DNA from: Prodigiosinella aquatilis
GTDB taxonomy: Bacteria > Pseudomonadota > Gammaproteobacteria > Enterobacterales > Enterobacteriaceae
Direction of reading: 5' to 3'
Assembly (NCBI GenBank): GCA_030388725.1
Contig: CP128857.1
Coordinates: 2,666,001 to 2,730,000 of the forward strand
DNA length: 64,000 nt
Translations under genes and position numbers: made by a program
Notes under the pieces: model-generated
Seen by the model: the letters and a program-made list of their open reading frames with translations, nothing else
What the model was told of the DNA's origin: nothing
Databases searched by the model: none
Shown here: in pieces, positions 1 to 8,029 of the stretch
Layout of the letters: the number at the start of each line of letters is the position of its first letter
Numbering within the stretch: the first letter of the stretch is position 1

Positions 1-159
1 TTATCGGGCGTTATCGGTGGTTTGCTGGCTTTTGGCATGATAGGCATATTCATCGGCCCGGTAGTATTGGCAGTTTCTTATCGCCTCCTGTCCGCATGGA
101 TGCAGGAAGTTCCCGAACCACCAAGTTTAACTAGCGTTAAAAATATAGGTAAAAAATAG
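1..159 (+). CDS. ydiK: AI-2E family transporter YdiK, C-terminal end (partial)
   Basis: The window opens inside this gene; only the last 52 residues are present. They form a glycine-rich hydrophobic segment (SGVIGGLLAFGMIGIFIGP) followed by a transmembrane stretch and a short charged tail, which is the typical C-terminal signature of the AI-2E/UPF0118 permease family. In E. coli ydiK lies just upstream of rprA, and RprA is found here about 260 bases downstream, which supports the assignment. The family is made of inner-membrane multi-pass proteins; the substrate of YdiK is not firmly known. Confidence 0.8.
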   Translation, partial: LSGVIGGLLAFGMIGIFIGPVVLAVSYRLLSAWMQEVPEPPSLTSVKNIGKK

Positions 160-203
160 CAACATTTTGCTCACAATGAATTAAATACGCCTCATTTTAC
201 CTT

Positions 204-222
204 TCGGGGGTTACTCCCCCGA
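204..222 (+). terminator. Hairpin downstream of ydiK
   Basis: A perfect seven-base-pair stem (TCGGGGG / CCCCCGA) with a five-base loop lies 45 bases after the ydiK stop. It is not followed by a run of T, so termination is only a suggestion. Confidence 0.3.
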
Positions 223-370
223 TAACCCCACAAATGATAAATTAATCTAATCAATATAAGATTATTCCCAATGATTGTTCGTTTTTTAGATCCATTTATT
301 TTCTTTTATGCTAAATATCTTGAACATACCTTGCAGGTACTAAAATAATTCTTAAAAAAATATTAACCAT

Positions 371-384
371 TGGGATGATTCTTA
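371..384 (+). promoter_or_regulatory. Candidate RcsB box of rprA
   Basis: TGGGATGATTCTTA resembles the RcsAB consensus TAAGAATATTCCTA, with the second half (ATTC-TTA) nearly intact. It lies about 35 bases upstream of the probable rprA start, with a -10-like CATACT at 406-411. RcsB activation of rprA is established in E. coli; its operation here is inferred from the match and its position. Confidence 0.5.
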
Positions 385-419
385 ATGACTCTACAGATTG
401 AAATTCATACTATGGATAT

Positions 420-527
420 CAGCGCTATTGTTAACGTAATGTTTGCAAATAAGGTTTCTCCTAGTCAAAGTCAGTAACGAATTGCTGTGTGTAGTCTTTG
501 CCCATCCCCTGAGATGGGCTTTTTTTT
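420..527 (+). ncRNA. rprA: RprA small regulatory RNA
   Basis: Positions 475-527 match the 3' half of E. coli RprA as I know it: the block from TAACGAATTGCTGTG through the terminator hairpin CCCATC/GATGGG and eight T. It also sits between ydiK and ppsA, beside the ydiK neighbour it has in E. coli. RprA is an Hfq-dependent sRNA that opens the rpoS leader and represses csgD and other targets. The 5' end (about 420) is estimated from a -10-like element and the usual length of about 105 nt. The 5' half is clearly diverged from E. coli, so the exact start and the rpoS-pairing segment are uncertain. Confidence 0.85.
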
Positions 528-596
528 ATCCATAAGACGATGGTCTGTGAGCCATGTCAGCCGTTAAAAATCAAAACTTCAGCTAACCTATAAAAA

Positions 597-640
597 GAAA
601 ACCGCCCGTAGCCATATAGCTGACGGGCGGTTTTAGTTTT
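597..640 (-). terminator. Bidirectional terminator after ppsA
   Basis: ACCGCCCGT and ACGGGCGGT form a stem with a 13-base loop. T-rich tracts follow on both strands (GGTTTTAGTTTTT on plus, GGTTTTCTTTTT on minus), so it can end ppsA transcription and insulate it from rprA. Confidence 0.8.
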
Positions 641-656
641 TACTACGTGAACTGGA

Positions 657-3035
657 CTAGAGATTTTCAGCCAGATTTAACCAGGTTTGCACCACCGTAT
701 CCGGGTTCAGAGACAAACTGTCGATACCTTGTTCCATTAACCAGGCAGCAAAATCTTCATGATCAGAGGGTCCCTGACCACAGATCCCTACGTATTTACC
801 CTGTTTTTTTGCCGCTTTAATAGCCATCGACAACAAGGCTTTTACTGCGTCATTACGTTCATCAAATAGCTCGGACACCACGCCAGAATCACGATCCAAG
901 CCAAGAGCGAGCTGGGTCATATCATTGGAACCAATAGAGAACCCATCAAAATACTGCAAGAAATCCTCTGCCAGCAGTGCATTGGAGGGGATCTCGCACA
1001 TCATGATAATCTTTAACCCATCCTCACCACGGCGCAGACCCTGATGCGCCAAGCCCTCAACCACAGCCTTAGCTTGAGCGACAGTCCGAACAAACGGGAT
1101 CATCACTTCAACGTTGGTTAACCCCATCAGATTGCGTACTCGCTTGACGGCTTCGCATTCCAGCGCAAAGCACGCTTTGAAATCAGGGGATACATAACGC
1201 CCGGCACCACGGAAACCCAGCATTGGGTTTTCTTCTTCCGGCTCATAACGCTCACCACCAAGCAGATTGGCATATTCATTAGATTTAAAGTCGGATAGAC
1301 GCACGATGACACGTTTTGGCCAGAAAGCCGCTGCCAACGTAGCAATGCCCTCTTTCAAACGTTCGATATAGAACTCAACAGGATCATTATAACCCTGCAT
1401 CAACGCTTTGATTTCACGTTGTAATTCAGGAGTCTGTTGGTCAAATTCCAGTAACGCGCGAGGATGAACACCGATCATGCGATTGATGATAAATTCCAGA
1501 CGAGCCAGACCAACACCTTCATTCGGCAAGCAGGCAAAGTCAAAAGCCCGATCCGGGTTACCCACGTTCATCATGATTTTCAAAGGCAACGTGGGCATTT
1601 CATCCACTTGAGAACTTTTCACCGTGAAATCCAGCACGTCCTTGTAAACATAGCCAGTATCACCTTCCGCACAAGACACCGTGACTTTTTGTCCATTATG
1701 CAAACGTTCAGTGGCGTCGCCACATCCCACCACGGCCGGAATACCCAACTCGCGAGCAATAATCGCCGCATGGCAGGTACGTCCACCACGATTGGTGACA
1801 ATGGCAGCCGCTTTCTTCATGATCGGCTCCCAATCCGGGTCGGTCATATCCGTCACCAGGACATCACCGGCATTGATACGGTGCATTTCACTGATATCGT
1901 GGACAATCTTGACCTCACCGGCGCCAATACGGTGACCAATCGCTCGGCCTTCTACCAGAATGTCACCACCTTCTGGCATATTGTAACGCTCCATCACCTG
2001 CCCGTTTGAACGCACGGTCTCCGGACGGGCCTGAACGATATACAGCTTACCGTTATGACCATCTTTCGCCCATTCGATATCCATCGGGCGGCCATAATGT
2101 TTCTCAATCAGCAATGCCTGGTGTGCCAGTGCCTGAACCTCTTCATCACTCAGGCAGAAACGCCCTGAGAGCTGTTCTGGCACATCTTCAATACGGACTT
2201 GTTTACCATGTTCCTGGCTGGAAGCGTAAACCATGCGGATTTTTTTCGAGCCCATCGTGCGACGTACAATAGCTGGTTTACCCTTCAGCAAAGTGGGTTT
2301 ATGAACGTAAAATTCATCAGGATTAACCGCCCCCTGCACCACCATCTCCCCCAGACCCCAGGCAGCGGTAATGAATACGACCTGGTCAAAACCGGATTCC
2401 GTATCAATGGTGAACATCACGCCGGATGCCGCCAGATCAGAGCGGACCATGCGTTGAACGCCCGCAGATAATGCCACACCACGATGGTCATATCCCTGGT
2501 GTACACGGTAAGAAATGGCACGATCGTTGAACAAGGAAGCGAATACATGTTTCACCGCCGTCATGACCGCATCAATTCCTTGCACATTAAGGAAAGTTTC
2601 CTGCTGACCGGCAAAAGAGGCATCCGGCATATCTTCTGCGGTTGCTGAAGAACGCACGGCGAAGGACGCTTCGTCTTCTCCCTCAGACAGTTGCTGATAA
2701 GCCTCACAGATCGCCCGTTCCAACTCGGACTGAAATGGCGTATCAATAATCCACTGACGAATTTGTGCCCCAGCTTTCGCCAGTTGGCTAATGTCATCCA
2801 CATCTGTGCCATCCAGCAATTCATAAATACGCTGGTTAATCCCACTTTGATTAAGAAAATCATTAAACGCCTGGGCGGTAGTCGCGAAACCATTGGGGAC
2901 AGCAACGCCCAGTTCAGACAGGTTGGTAATCATTTCACCCAGAGAAGCATTTTTGCCTCCCACCTGCTCAACATCGTGCATACCAAGTTGGTTATACCAG
3001 AGGACATTACGCATATCAGGGCCGTTATTGGACAT
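657..3035 (-). CDS. ppsA: Phosphoenolpyruvate synthase
   Basis: Cytoplasmic gluconeogenic enzyme that converts pyruvate, ATP and water to phosphoenolpyruvate, AMP and phosphate. The protein is about 792 residues, the usual family size. It has an N-terminal ATP-grasp domain (QVGGKNASLGEM near the start, AVRSSATAEDMP), a central swivelling phosphohistidine domain with GGRTCHAAIIAREL around residue 420, and a C-terminal PEP-utilizing TIM barrel ending in GICGQGPSDH. I chose the ATG at 3035 (MSNNG) because it matches the E. coli start and follows AAGGATTATTTTCG; a further in-frame ATG at 3056 lacks a ribosome site. It is divergent from ppsR, its own regulator. Cra-type sites lie upstream. Confidence 0.97.
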   Translation of the reverse strand: MSNNGPDMRNVLWYNQLGMHDVEQVGGKNASLGEMITNLSELGVAVPNGFATTAQAFNDFLNQSGINQRIYELLDGTDVDDISQLAKAGAQIRQWIIDTPFQSELERAICEAYQQLSEGEDEASFAVRSSATAEDMPDASFAGQQETFLNVQGIDAVMTAVKHVFASLFNDRAISYRVHQGYDHRGVALSAGVQRMVRSDLAASGVMFTIDTESGFDQVVFITAAWGLGEMVVQGAVNPDEFYVHKPTLLKGKPAIVRRTMGSKKIRMVYASSQEHGKQVRIEDVPEQLSGRFCLSDEEVQALAHQALLIEKHYGRPMDIEWAKDGHNGKLYIVQARPETVRSNGQVMERYNMPEGGDILVEGRAIGHRIGAGEVKIVHDISEMHRINAGDVLVTDMTDPDWEPIMKKAAAIVTNRGGRTCHAAIIARELGIPAVVGCGDATERLHNGQKVTVSCAEGDTGYVYKDVLDFTVKSSQVDEMPTLPLKIMMNVGNPDRAFDFACLPNEGVGLARLEFIINRMIGVHPRALLEFDQQTPELQREIKALMQGYNDPVEFYIERLKEGIATLAAAFWPKRVIVRLSDFKSNEYANLLGGERYEPEEENPMLGFRGAGRYVSPDFKACFALECEAVKRVRNLMGLTNVEVMIPFVRTVAQAKAVVEGLAHQGLRRGEDGLKIIMMCEIPSNALLAEDFLQYFDGFSIGSNDMTQLALGLDRDSGVVSELFDERNDAVKALLSMAIKAAKKQGKYVGICGQGPSDHEDFAAWLMEQGIDSLSLNPDTVVQTWLNLAENL

Positions 3036-3079
3036 CGAAAATAATCCTTTCTGCATACAATTGGGGTATGGAAGAGTTC

Positions 3080-3152
3080 GCTGAGAATCGATATCAGCGC
3101 TTTGAGGGTAGCATAGCGTTTTAAAAATGCAGGAAAGGTGAATCGATCAACC
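3080..3152. promoter_or_regulatory. Candidate Cra (FruR) operators upstream of ppsA
   Basis: TGAATCGATCAA at 3139-3150 resembles the Cra consensus (TGAAnCGnTTCA), and a dyad GCTGA-N9-TCAGC lies at 3080-3098. Both sit within about 120 bases of the ppsA start. Cra activation of ppsA is established in E. coli; the sites here are sequence matches only. Confidence 0.45.
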
Positions 3153-3335
3153 TATGAAAAAAAACTGCACTGACAGGTTTTCTTTGCTTAATTAGGAGAA
3201 AACCTCAATATTGTAAAAGAATAGCATTCTAATCATGAACATAATGAAATGCCGTTTCAATAAAATCATGACGAAAAACTCGATTTATAGCACAGAAGAT
3301 TTTTTAGTATCCAGACAAAAGCGTAAGGAGCAATT

Positions 3336-4157
3336 GTGGAAAGAAGTGTGTTTTATATATCAGATGGCACGGCAATCACTGCCGAAGCGATTGGTCATGC
3401 CGTACTCTCACAATTTCCGATCAACGCGGTTAGTTATACCTTGCCTTTTGTTGAAAGCGAAACACGTGCCAGCGCAGTCTGTGAACAGATTAATGCCATC
3501 TATCATCAAAGCGGTATCCGTCCATTGGTATTCTACTCCATAGTGACACCCACAGTACGGGATATTATTGTCAACAGTGAAGGGTTTTGTCAGGACATTG
3601 TGCAGGCTCTGGTGGCGCCACTGCAACAGGAGCTGAATATCGCTCCAATGCCGATCGCCAATCGGACTCACGGCCTGACAGCCAGTAATCTAAATAAATA
3701 TGACGCCCGCATCGCGGCAATTGACTATACGTTGGCCCATGACGATGGCATCTCTTTACGTAATCTTGATCAAGCCCAAGTCATTTTGTTGGGTGTTTCG
3801 CGCTGCGGCAAAACGCCTACCAGCCTTTATTTGGCTATGCAGTTTGGAATCCGTGCCGCTAATTATCCATTCATTGATGACGATATGGACAACCTGCGCC
3901 TGCCGGAAGCTCTAAAACCCTATCAGCAAAAACTGTTTGGCCTGACTATTGATGCCGAGAGACTGTCCGCTATTCGCGAAGAGCGGCGAGGTAACAGCCG
4001 TTATGCTTCGTTGCGGCAATGCCGGATAGAGCTGAGTGAAGTAGAAGCATTGTTCCGCCAGCATCAGATCAAATACATCAATACCACTAATTATTCGGTG
4101 GAGGAAATTTCCGCCAAGATCATTGATATTTTAGGTATGAGTCGCCGCATGTACTAG
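3336..4157 (+). CDS. ppsR: PEP synthase regulatory kinase/pyrophosphorylase PpsR
   Basis: Bifunctional DUF299-family protein. It inactivates PpsA by ADP-dependent phosphorylation of a threonine next to the catalytic histidine and reactivates it by phosphate-dependent removal (family knowledge). At 273 residues it is of normal length, with FYISDGTAITAE at the N-terminus, the P-loop-like segment GVSRCGKTPTSLYLA around residues 153-167, and the conserved ending MSRRMY. It begins with GTG at 3336, set by AAGGAG five bases upstream; MERSVFYISDG aligns with the E. coli start region. Its divergent neighbour is its target ppsA. aroH follows in the same direction, as in E. coli. Confidence 0.96.
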   Translation: MERSVFYISDGTAITAEAIGHAVLSQFPINAVSYTLPFVESETRASAVCEQINAIYHQSGIRPLVFYSIVTPTVRDIIVNSEGFCQDIVQALVAPLQQELNIAPMPIANRTHGLTASNLNKYDARIAAIDYTLAHDDGISLRNLDQAQVILLGVSRCGKTPTSLYLAMQFGIRAANYPFIDDDMDNLRLPEALKPYQQKLFGLTIDAERLSAIREERRGNSRYASLRQCRIELSEVEALFRQHQIKYINTTNYSVEEISAKIIDILGMSRRMY

Positions 4158-4170
4158 TACATGGTATAGT
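4148..4170 (+). promoter_or_regulatory. Palindrome and -10 element in front of aroH (candidate TrpR site)
   Basis: A perfect 16-base palindrome CATGTACTAGTACATG covers the ppsR stop codon (4148-4163) and runs into a -10-like TATAGT (4165-4170). E. coli aroH has a TrpR operator at this place that begins GTACTAG, so the palindrome may be the operator remnant. Only one CTAG core is present instead of two, which weakens the call. Confidence 0.4.
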
Positions 4171-4257
4171 GTGCGAGAATCGCGGTTTAATTGATTTGAA
4201 AGCAATAAGTGAAACAAACCGGATGGACTGACCTTTAAAAAATTGCAGAGATTCTAC

Positions 4258-5304
4258 ATGCAACAAACAGATGAGCTGCGTAGTGCGCGCATCACTAGCC
4301 TGGTTACACCCGATACATTGATAACCAAGCTACCGGTAACGCCTGCGGTGACAGAAATAGTGACTACGTCACGCTTAAAAATAGAAAATATTCTTACTGG
4401 TCAGGATCGCCGATTACTGGTCGTCATCGGTCCCTGTTCTATCCATCATCCTGAAAGTGCCCTCGATTACGCCCAACGATTGGCTGAACTACGCGGTCGT
4501 TATCAAGACCGACTGGAAATCGTCATGCGCACTTACTTTGAAAAACCGCGCACCGTGGTGGGCTGGAAAGGGTTAATTTCCGATCCGGATCTCAATGGCA
4601 CCTTTAGAGTCAATGAAGGGTTGGCGCTGGCCCGTCAACTTTTACTGAACATCAATGCGCTAGGCCTACCTACCGCTACCGAATTTCTGGACATTGTCAC
4701 CGGCCAGTACATTGCCGACCTGATCAGTTGGGGTGCCATCGGTGCCCGTACCACCGAGAGTCAGATCCATCGTGAAATGGCGTCGGCGCTGTCCTGTCCC
4801 GTAGGGTTCAAAAACGGCACTGACGGTAACACGCGCATCGCGATTGATGCTATCCGTGCAGCCCGCGCATCACATATGTTTTTATCTCCAGACAAACAGG
4901 GAAAGATGACCGTCTATCAAACTACTGGCAACCCTTTTGGGCACATCATCATGCGTGGAGGCAAAACCCCCAACTACCATGCCAAAGACATTGCCATCAC
5001 CTGTGCTGATTTATGTGAATATTCCCTGCCCGAGTATCTGGTTGTCGATTTCAGTCATGGAAATTGTCAGAAACAATATCACCGCCAGTTGGATGTTGCC
5101 CAGGATATCTGCCAACAAATCCGCCAAGGCTCACAGGCCATTGTCGGCGTAATGATAGAAAGCTTTTTGGTTGAAGGTAATCAGCCCTCACGTAATCCGA
5201 AGACACTGACTTACGGTCAATCGATTACCGATCCTTGTCTCGGCTGGAAAGACAGTGAACTGATATTATCGCAATTAGCCGAGGCGGTGGACGTCCGCTT
5301 TTGA
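4258..5304 (+). CDS. aroH: 3-deoxy-7-phosphoheptulonate synthase, AroH type
   Basis: Catalyses the first step of the shikimate pathway: condensation of PEP and erythrose 4-phosphate to DAHP. The 348-residue length equals E. coli AroH. Class I DAHP synthase motifs are present: VVIGPCSIH near residue 60, MRTYFEKPRTVVGWKGL, GARTTESQIHREMASALSCPVGFKNGTDG, and the metal-binding VVDFSHGNCQKQ near residue 265. I prefer ATG 4258 (MQQTDELRSARI) because it aligns with the E. coli start; a TTG codon five codons upstream is possible. AroH is the tryptophan-sensitive isozyme in E. coli. The ppsR-aroH adjacency is conserved, and the assignment to AroH rather than AroF or AroG rests on sequence likeness and context. 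Confidence 0.95.
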   Translation: MQQTDELRSARITSLVTPDTLITKLPVTPAVTEIVTTSRLKIENILTGQDRRLLVVIGPCSIHHPESALDYAQRLAELRGRYQDRLEIVMRTYFEKPRTVVGWKGLISDPDLNGTFRVNEGLALARQLLLNINALGLPTATEFLDIVTGQYIADLISWGAIGARTTESQIHREMASALSCPVGFKNGTDGNTRIAIDAIRAARASHMFLSPDKQGKMTVYQTTGNPFGHIIMRGGKTPNYHAKDIAITCADLCEYSLPEYLVVDFSHGNCQKQYHRQLDVAQDICQQIRQGSQAIVGVMIESFLVEGNQPSRNPKTLTYGQSITDPCLGWKDSELILSQLAEAVDVRF

Positions 5305-5349
5305 ATTGTCTGCTTTGCAGTCTGAACCGTTTACGCTGGTTCACTAACG

Positions 5350-5383
5350 AAAACCTCCGCCCAGGCGGAGGTTGTTCCTTTTT
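5350..5383 (+). terminator. Terminator between convergent aroH and rmf
   Basis: AACCTCCGCC and GGCGGAGGTT form a ten-base-pair stem with a CA-centred loop, followed by TGTTCCTTTTTC on plus and TTTTCG on minus. It probably serves both aroH and rmf. Confidence 0.75.
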
Positions 5384-5399
5384 CAATTGATAAGGTGTG

Positions 5400-5567
5400 C
5401 TAGGCAGTCACTACCTTATCCTCCATGGCCTGTCGCCAACCTCCCAACCAGTGAGACCGGGCATTGATCGATTGATAAGGGCATAACTCCCTTGGTCGAC
5501 CAGAAATACCTGCTTGATACCCTCGTGAATGAGCCCTTTCCAGGCGATCTCGTTTCTGTCTCTTCAT
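5400..5567 (-). CDS. rmf: Ribosome modulation factor RMF
   Basis: A 55-residue, highly basic protein beginning MKRQKRDRLERAHSRGYQAG and ending WLGGWRQAMEDKVVTA, which matches E. coli RMF in length and pattern. RMF binds 70S ribosomes in stationary phase and dimerises them to inactive 100S particles. The start follows GAGGGAGATAAGGC. In E. coli rmf is flanked by fabA and the pqi operon; here pqiC still follows it on the same strand side, but aroH takes the place of fabA, so this gene marks the edge of a rearrangement. It converges with aroH. Confidence 0.95.
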   Translation of the reverse strand: MKRQKRDRLERAHSRGYQAGISGRPRELCPYQSINARSHWLGGWRQAMEDKVVTA

Positions 5568-5822
5568 GCCTTATCTCCCTCACTTTCATATCTGGTGGAA
5601 AGAAAACAGTGATTACTTTTCAGTCAATCACACGTTATGAATAGCGAGTATTTCATGGAAGATCAAGGCGCAAAATTCACGCCAATGTCATATTTGTGAA
5701 CTATATTGAAAGTTTTCGACTGGCGGCAGCCATAAATCATTGCTAACGAATTGAGGTCAAAACAAAACCTCTGAACGTATTTTTTTAGATTAAAAATAAC
5801 GTTCAAAGGTATTTGATATGCT

Positions 5823-6386
5823 TTAGGGGAATGAAGCCGTCTGCTGAACAATAGAGTGACCAACCTGACGCCAGCCCTGGGACAAGGCCTTGACCAGAGC
5901 GTCGTATCCATCTGCCGTTTGTGATATCTCTATATGAAACGGATGAGTGACCACTTTATCTTGATAGCGGAGAATCCATTCTCCGCTAATCACCGCCTTA
6001 CCATCGTAACGCCCTTGAAACGCAGTGACATTTACATCAAGCATTGCCGGGTTGCCTCCCATGTCCTGGGAGGTGATTCGCCATCCCGGCAACCCGTCAT
6101 GTAAAGTAACCATCAGCGCCTGCCGTAATTGCTGATCGAGTGGACTGGCCCACAGGTTATTGCTGGCAATGGTATAACGCACATCTGATGTCTGAAACAC
6201 AATCCCCGAATTGGACAAGTAATCAGCCAGATTGACAGTCCTGATTTCTAAATAATGACCAGATGCCGGAGTAATAGAGACCGCCGAATCCTTCACGTCA
6301 ACCGGAATCTGGTAATACACTTTCTGTGGGGCGCTGCTACAAGCACTCAGCAATAGTATCAGCGCCAGTGACCATCCTTTCATCAT
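5823..6386 (-). CDS. pqiC: Intermembrane transport lipoprotein PqiC
   Basis: Outer-membrane lipoprotein of the PqiABC lipid-transport system. The 187-residue protein has a signal peptide with the lipobox LSAC at residues 13-16, then an ABC-type transport auxiliary (DUF330/YmbA) domain with PLDQQLRQAL and QTADGYDALV near the end. Its ATG overlaps the stop of pqiB by four bases, implying translational coupling as the last gene of the operon. In E. coli PqiC docks the PqiB tube at the outer membrane. After it come about 255 bases with no other gene before rmf. Confidence 0.92.
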   Translation of the reverse strand: MMKGWSLALILLLSACSSAPQKVYYQIPVDVKDSAVSITPASGHYLEIRTVNLADYLSNSGIVFQTSDVRYTIASNNLWASPLDQQLRQALMVTLHDGLPGWRITSQDMGGNPAMLDVNVTAFQGRYDGKAVISGEWILRYQDKVVTHPFHIEISQTADGYDALVKALSQGWRQVGHSIVQQTASFP

Positions 6387-8029
6387 GGTTTAGCCTTCTT
6401 CGGTTGAGGATCCTTGGCACCCGGGGCGTCAAATACCAGAGCATTACTCTTTTCATTCAAAGTACGTAATAGTGGCTGCAATTCCCGTATCACCTGATCA
6501 AAATGCTGCATATTTGCCACCATTTTATTGTAAGCCGGAGAGCCCTGCTGAAAGCCCTGCAGACTTCGATTCAACTCACGGAGCGTGTGTTGCATATCCT
6601 GCGGTAAACCCTGCATGGCTTCACTACCAGTAATCCGATTCAGAGTTACCAGTGTTTTTTGCATTTCTCGCAGGGTTGACTGACCCTCAGCTAATGTTTT
6701 GGTTGCCTGTTCTACCATCGGGGTCAATGGCAGATTATTAACCTTATCTAATATTGATACCAGTTTCTGCTGTATCTCCGATAAGCCGCTATTAACCGTA
6801 GGGAAAACCGGGTAGCCATCCACTGTCGATGGCTTACTAAGCTGACCTTTCTGTTTTGGATAGAAATCCATATCGATATACAATGCACCGGTCAGGATAT
6901 TCGCCGTTTTTAACGAGGCCCTCAATCCCTTTGACCAGGCGTTGTGCAGTTCCTGATTCAGGTTCAATTTATCCCGGATATTTTTATCCAGGCGATCCTG
7001 CTCAATACGAATCAACACCGGAATACGGTAGTCACTATCAATACGTTGCAGTATCTCTTTCGGAAAGTACGGTACCCGTGTCACTGTGCCCAATCGTATG
7101 CCCCGGAATTCCACCGGTGCCCCCGGTTGTAGCCCGCGAATCGATTCATCAAAAAACATCAGATATTCTTTGTATTCGGTATAAAGCGAATCCTGAATGC
7201 TGTTCTGATTATCAAATAATTTATATTCAGCACGGTCATGAGCGACCTTCCCCGGTGCCCAGCCAGCAGGCACATCAAAACTGACACCGCCGCTGATCAG
7301 TGTGCTCAGGGAACCCATCTCCACGCGCATCCCTTGCGCGGAAAGATTCAATGACACACCACTGTCTTTCCAAAAACGAACATTGCTTGTCACCAGGCTA
7401 TTGTATGGGGCGGAGATAAACAGCTGGTAGTGCATCATTCTAGCCTTAGGATCGAACTGACTGGCTTCTACCGATCCCACACGATAACCACGGAATAACA
7501 CCGGATCACCGGGATTCAGTTGCCCAGACTGTTCGCTGTTGAGGATGATACGAATCCCTTTTGAATTCGGTGGTGCCAATGGCGGCGTATCCAACAACTC
7601 GAATGACTTGCTTTCATCTTCACTGGATCCTGGTTGTAGCTGTATGAATGCCCCAGACAACAGCGTCCCTAATCCCGAAACACCTTCCCGGCCTATCTGG
7701 GGTTTGACTACCCAAAAAACAGAATCACGGCTCAGTAACTTGCCCATTCCATGGTTCAAACGCGCCTTTATTTCCACCTGGTGCAAGTCTTTACTCAATA
7801 CGACACTTTCCACTATCCCCACATTGACATTGAGGCTTTTAATCGTTGTTTTACCCGCTTCAATGCCTTCTGCATTACTGGTGATAAGCGTAATTTCCGG
7901 CCCCTGATGGCTAAAATGATAAAACAGAATCCAGGCACCAATTAACACCGTGACGATTGGGACAATCCATACTGGTGACCAGCGTTTAATCGTTTCAATC
8001 TCCGCTACGCTGCGATTACTTTTCGTCAA
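6383..8029 (-). CDS. pqiB: MCE-domain intermembrane transport protein PqiB
   Basis: At 548 residues it equals the size of E. coli PqiB (546). A single N-terminal membrane helix (WIVPIVTVLIGAWILFYHF, about residues 20-38) is followed by three MCE domains, recognisable from repeated patterns such as IEAGKTTIKSLNVNVG, NPGDPVLFRGYRVGSV and QPGAPVEFRGIRLGTV, and by a long C-terminal helical region (about 420-530) that forms the needle. MCE proteins make hexameric tunnels for lipid movement across the periplasm. The start lies inside the end of pqiA (14-base overlap) and the stop overlaps pqiC. Confidence 0.96.
   Translation of the reverse strand: MTKSNRSVAEIETIKRWSPVWIVPIVTVLIGAWILFYHFSHQGPEITLITSNAEGIEAGKTTIKSLNVNVGIVESVVLSKDLHQVEIKARLNHGMGKLLSRDSVFWVVKPQIGREGVSGLGTLLSGAFIQLQPGSSEDESKSFELLDTPPLAPPNSKGIRIILNSEQSGQLNPGDPVLFRGYRVGSVEASQFDPKARMMHYQLFISAPYNSLVTSNVRFWKDSGVSLNLSAQGMRVEMGSLSTLISGGVSFDVPAGWAPGKVAHDRAEYKLFDNQNSIQDSLYTEYKEYLMFFDESIRGLQPGAPVEFRGIRLGTVTRVPYFPKEILQRIDSDYRIPVLIRIEQDRLDKNIRDKLNLNQELHNAWSKGLRASLKTANILTGALYIDMDFYPKQKGQLSKPSTVDGYPVFPTVNSGLSEIQQKLVSILDKVNNLPLTPMVEQATKTLAEGQSTLREMQKTLVTLNRITGSEAMQGLPQDMQHTLRELNRSLQGFQQGSPAYNKMVANMQHFDQVIRELQPLLRTLNEKSNALVFDAPGAKDPQPKKAKP

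Noticed and set aside
1464..2009. Long open frame opposite ppsA
   Set aside because: It is antisense to a well-conserved enzyme and encodes no recognisable protein.
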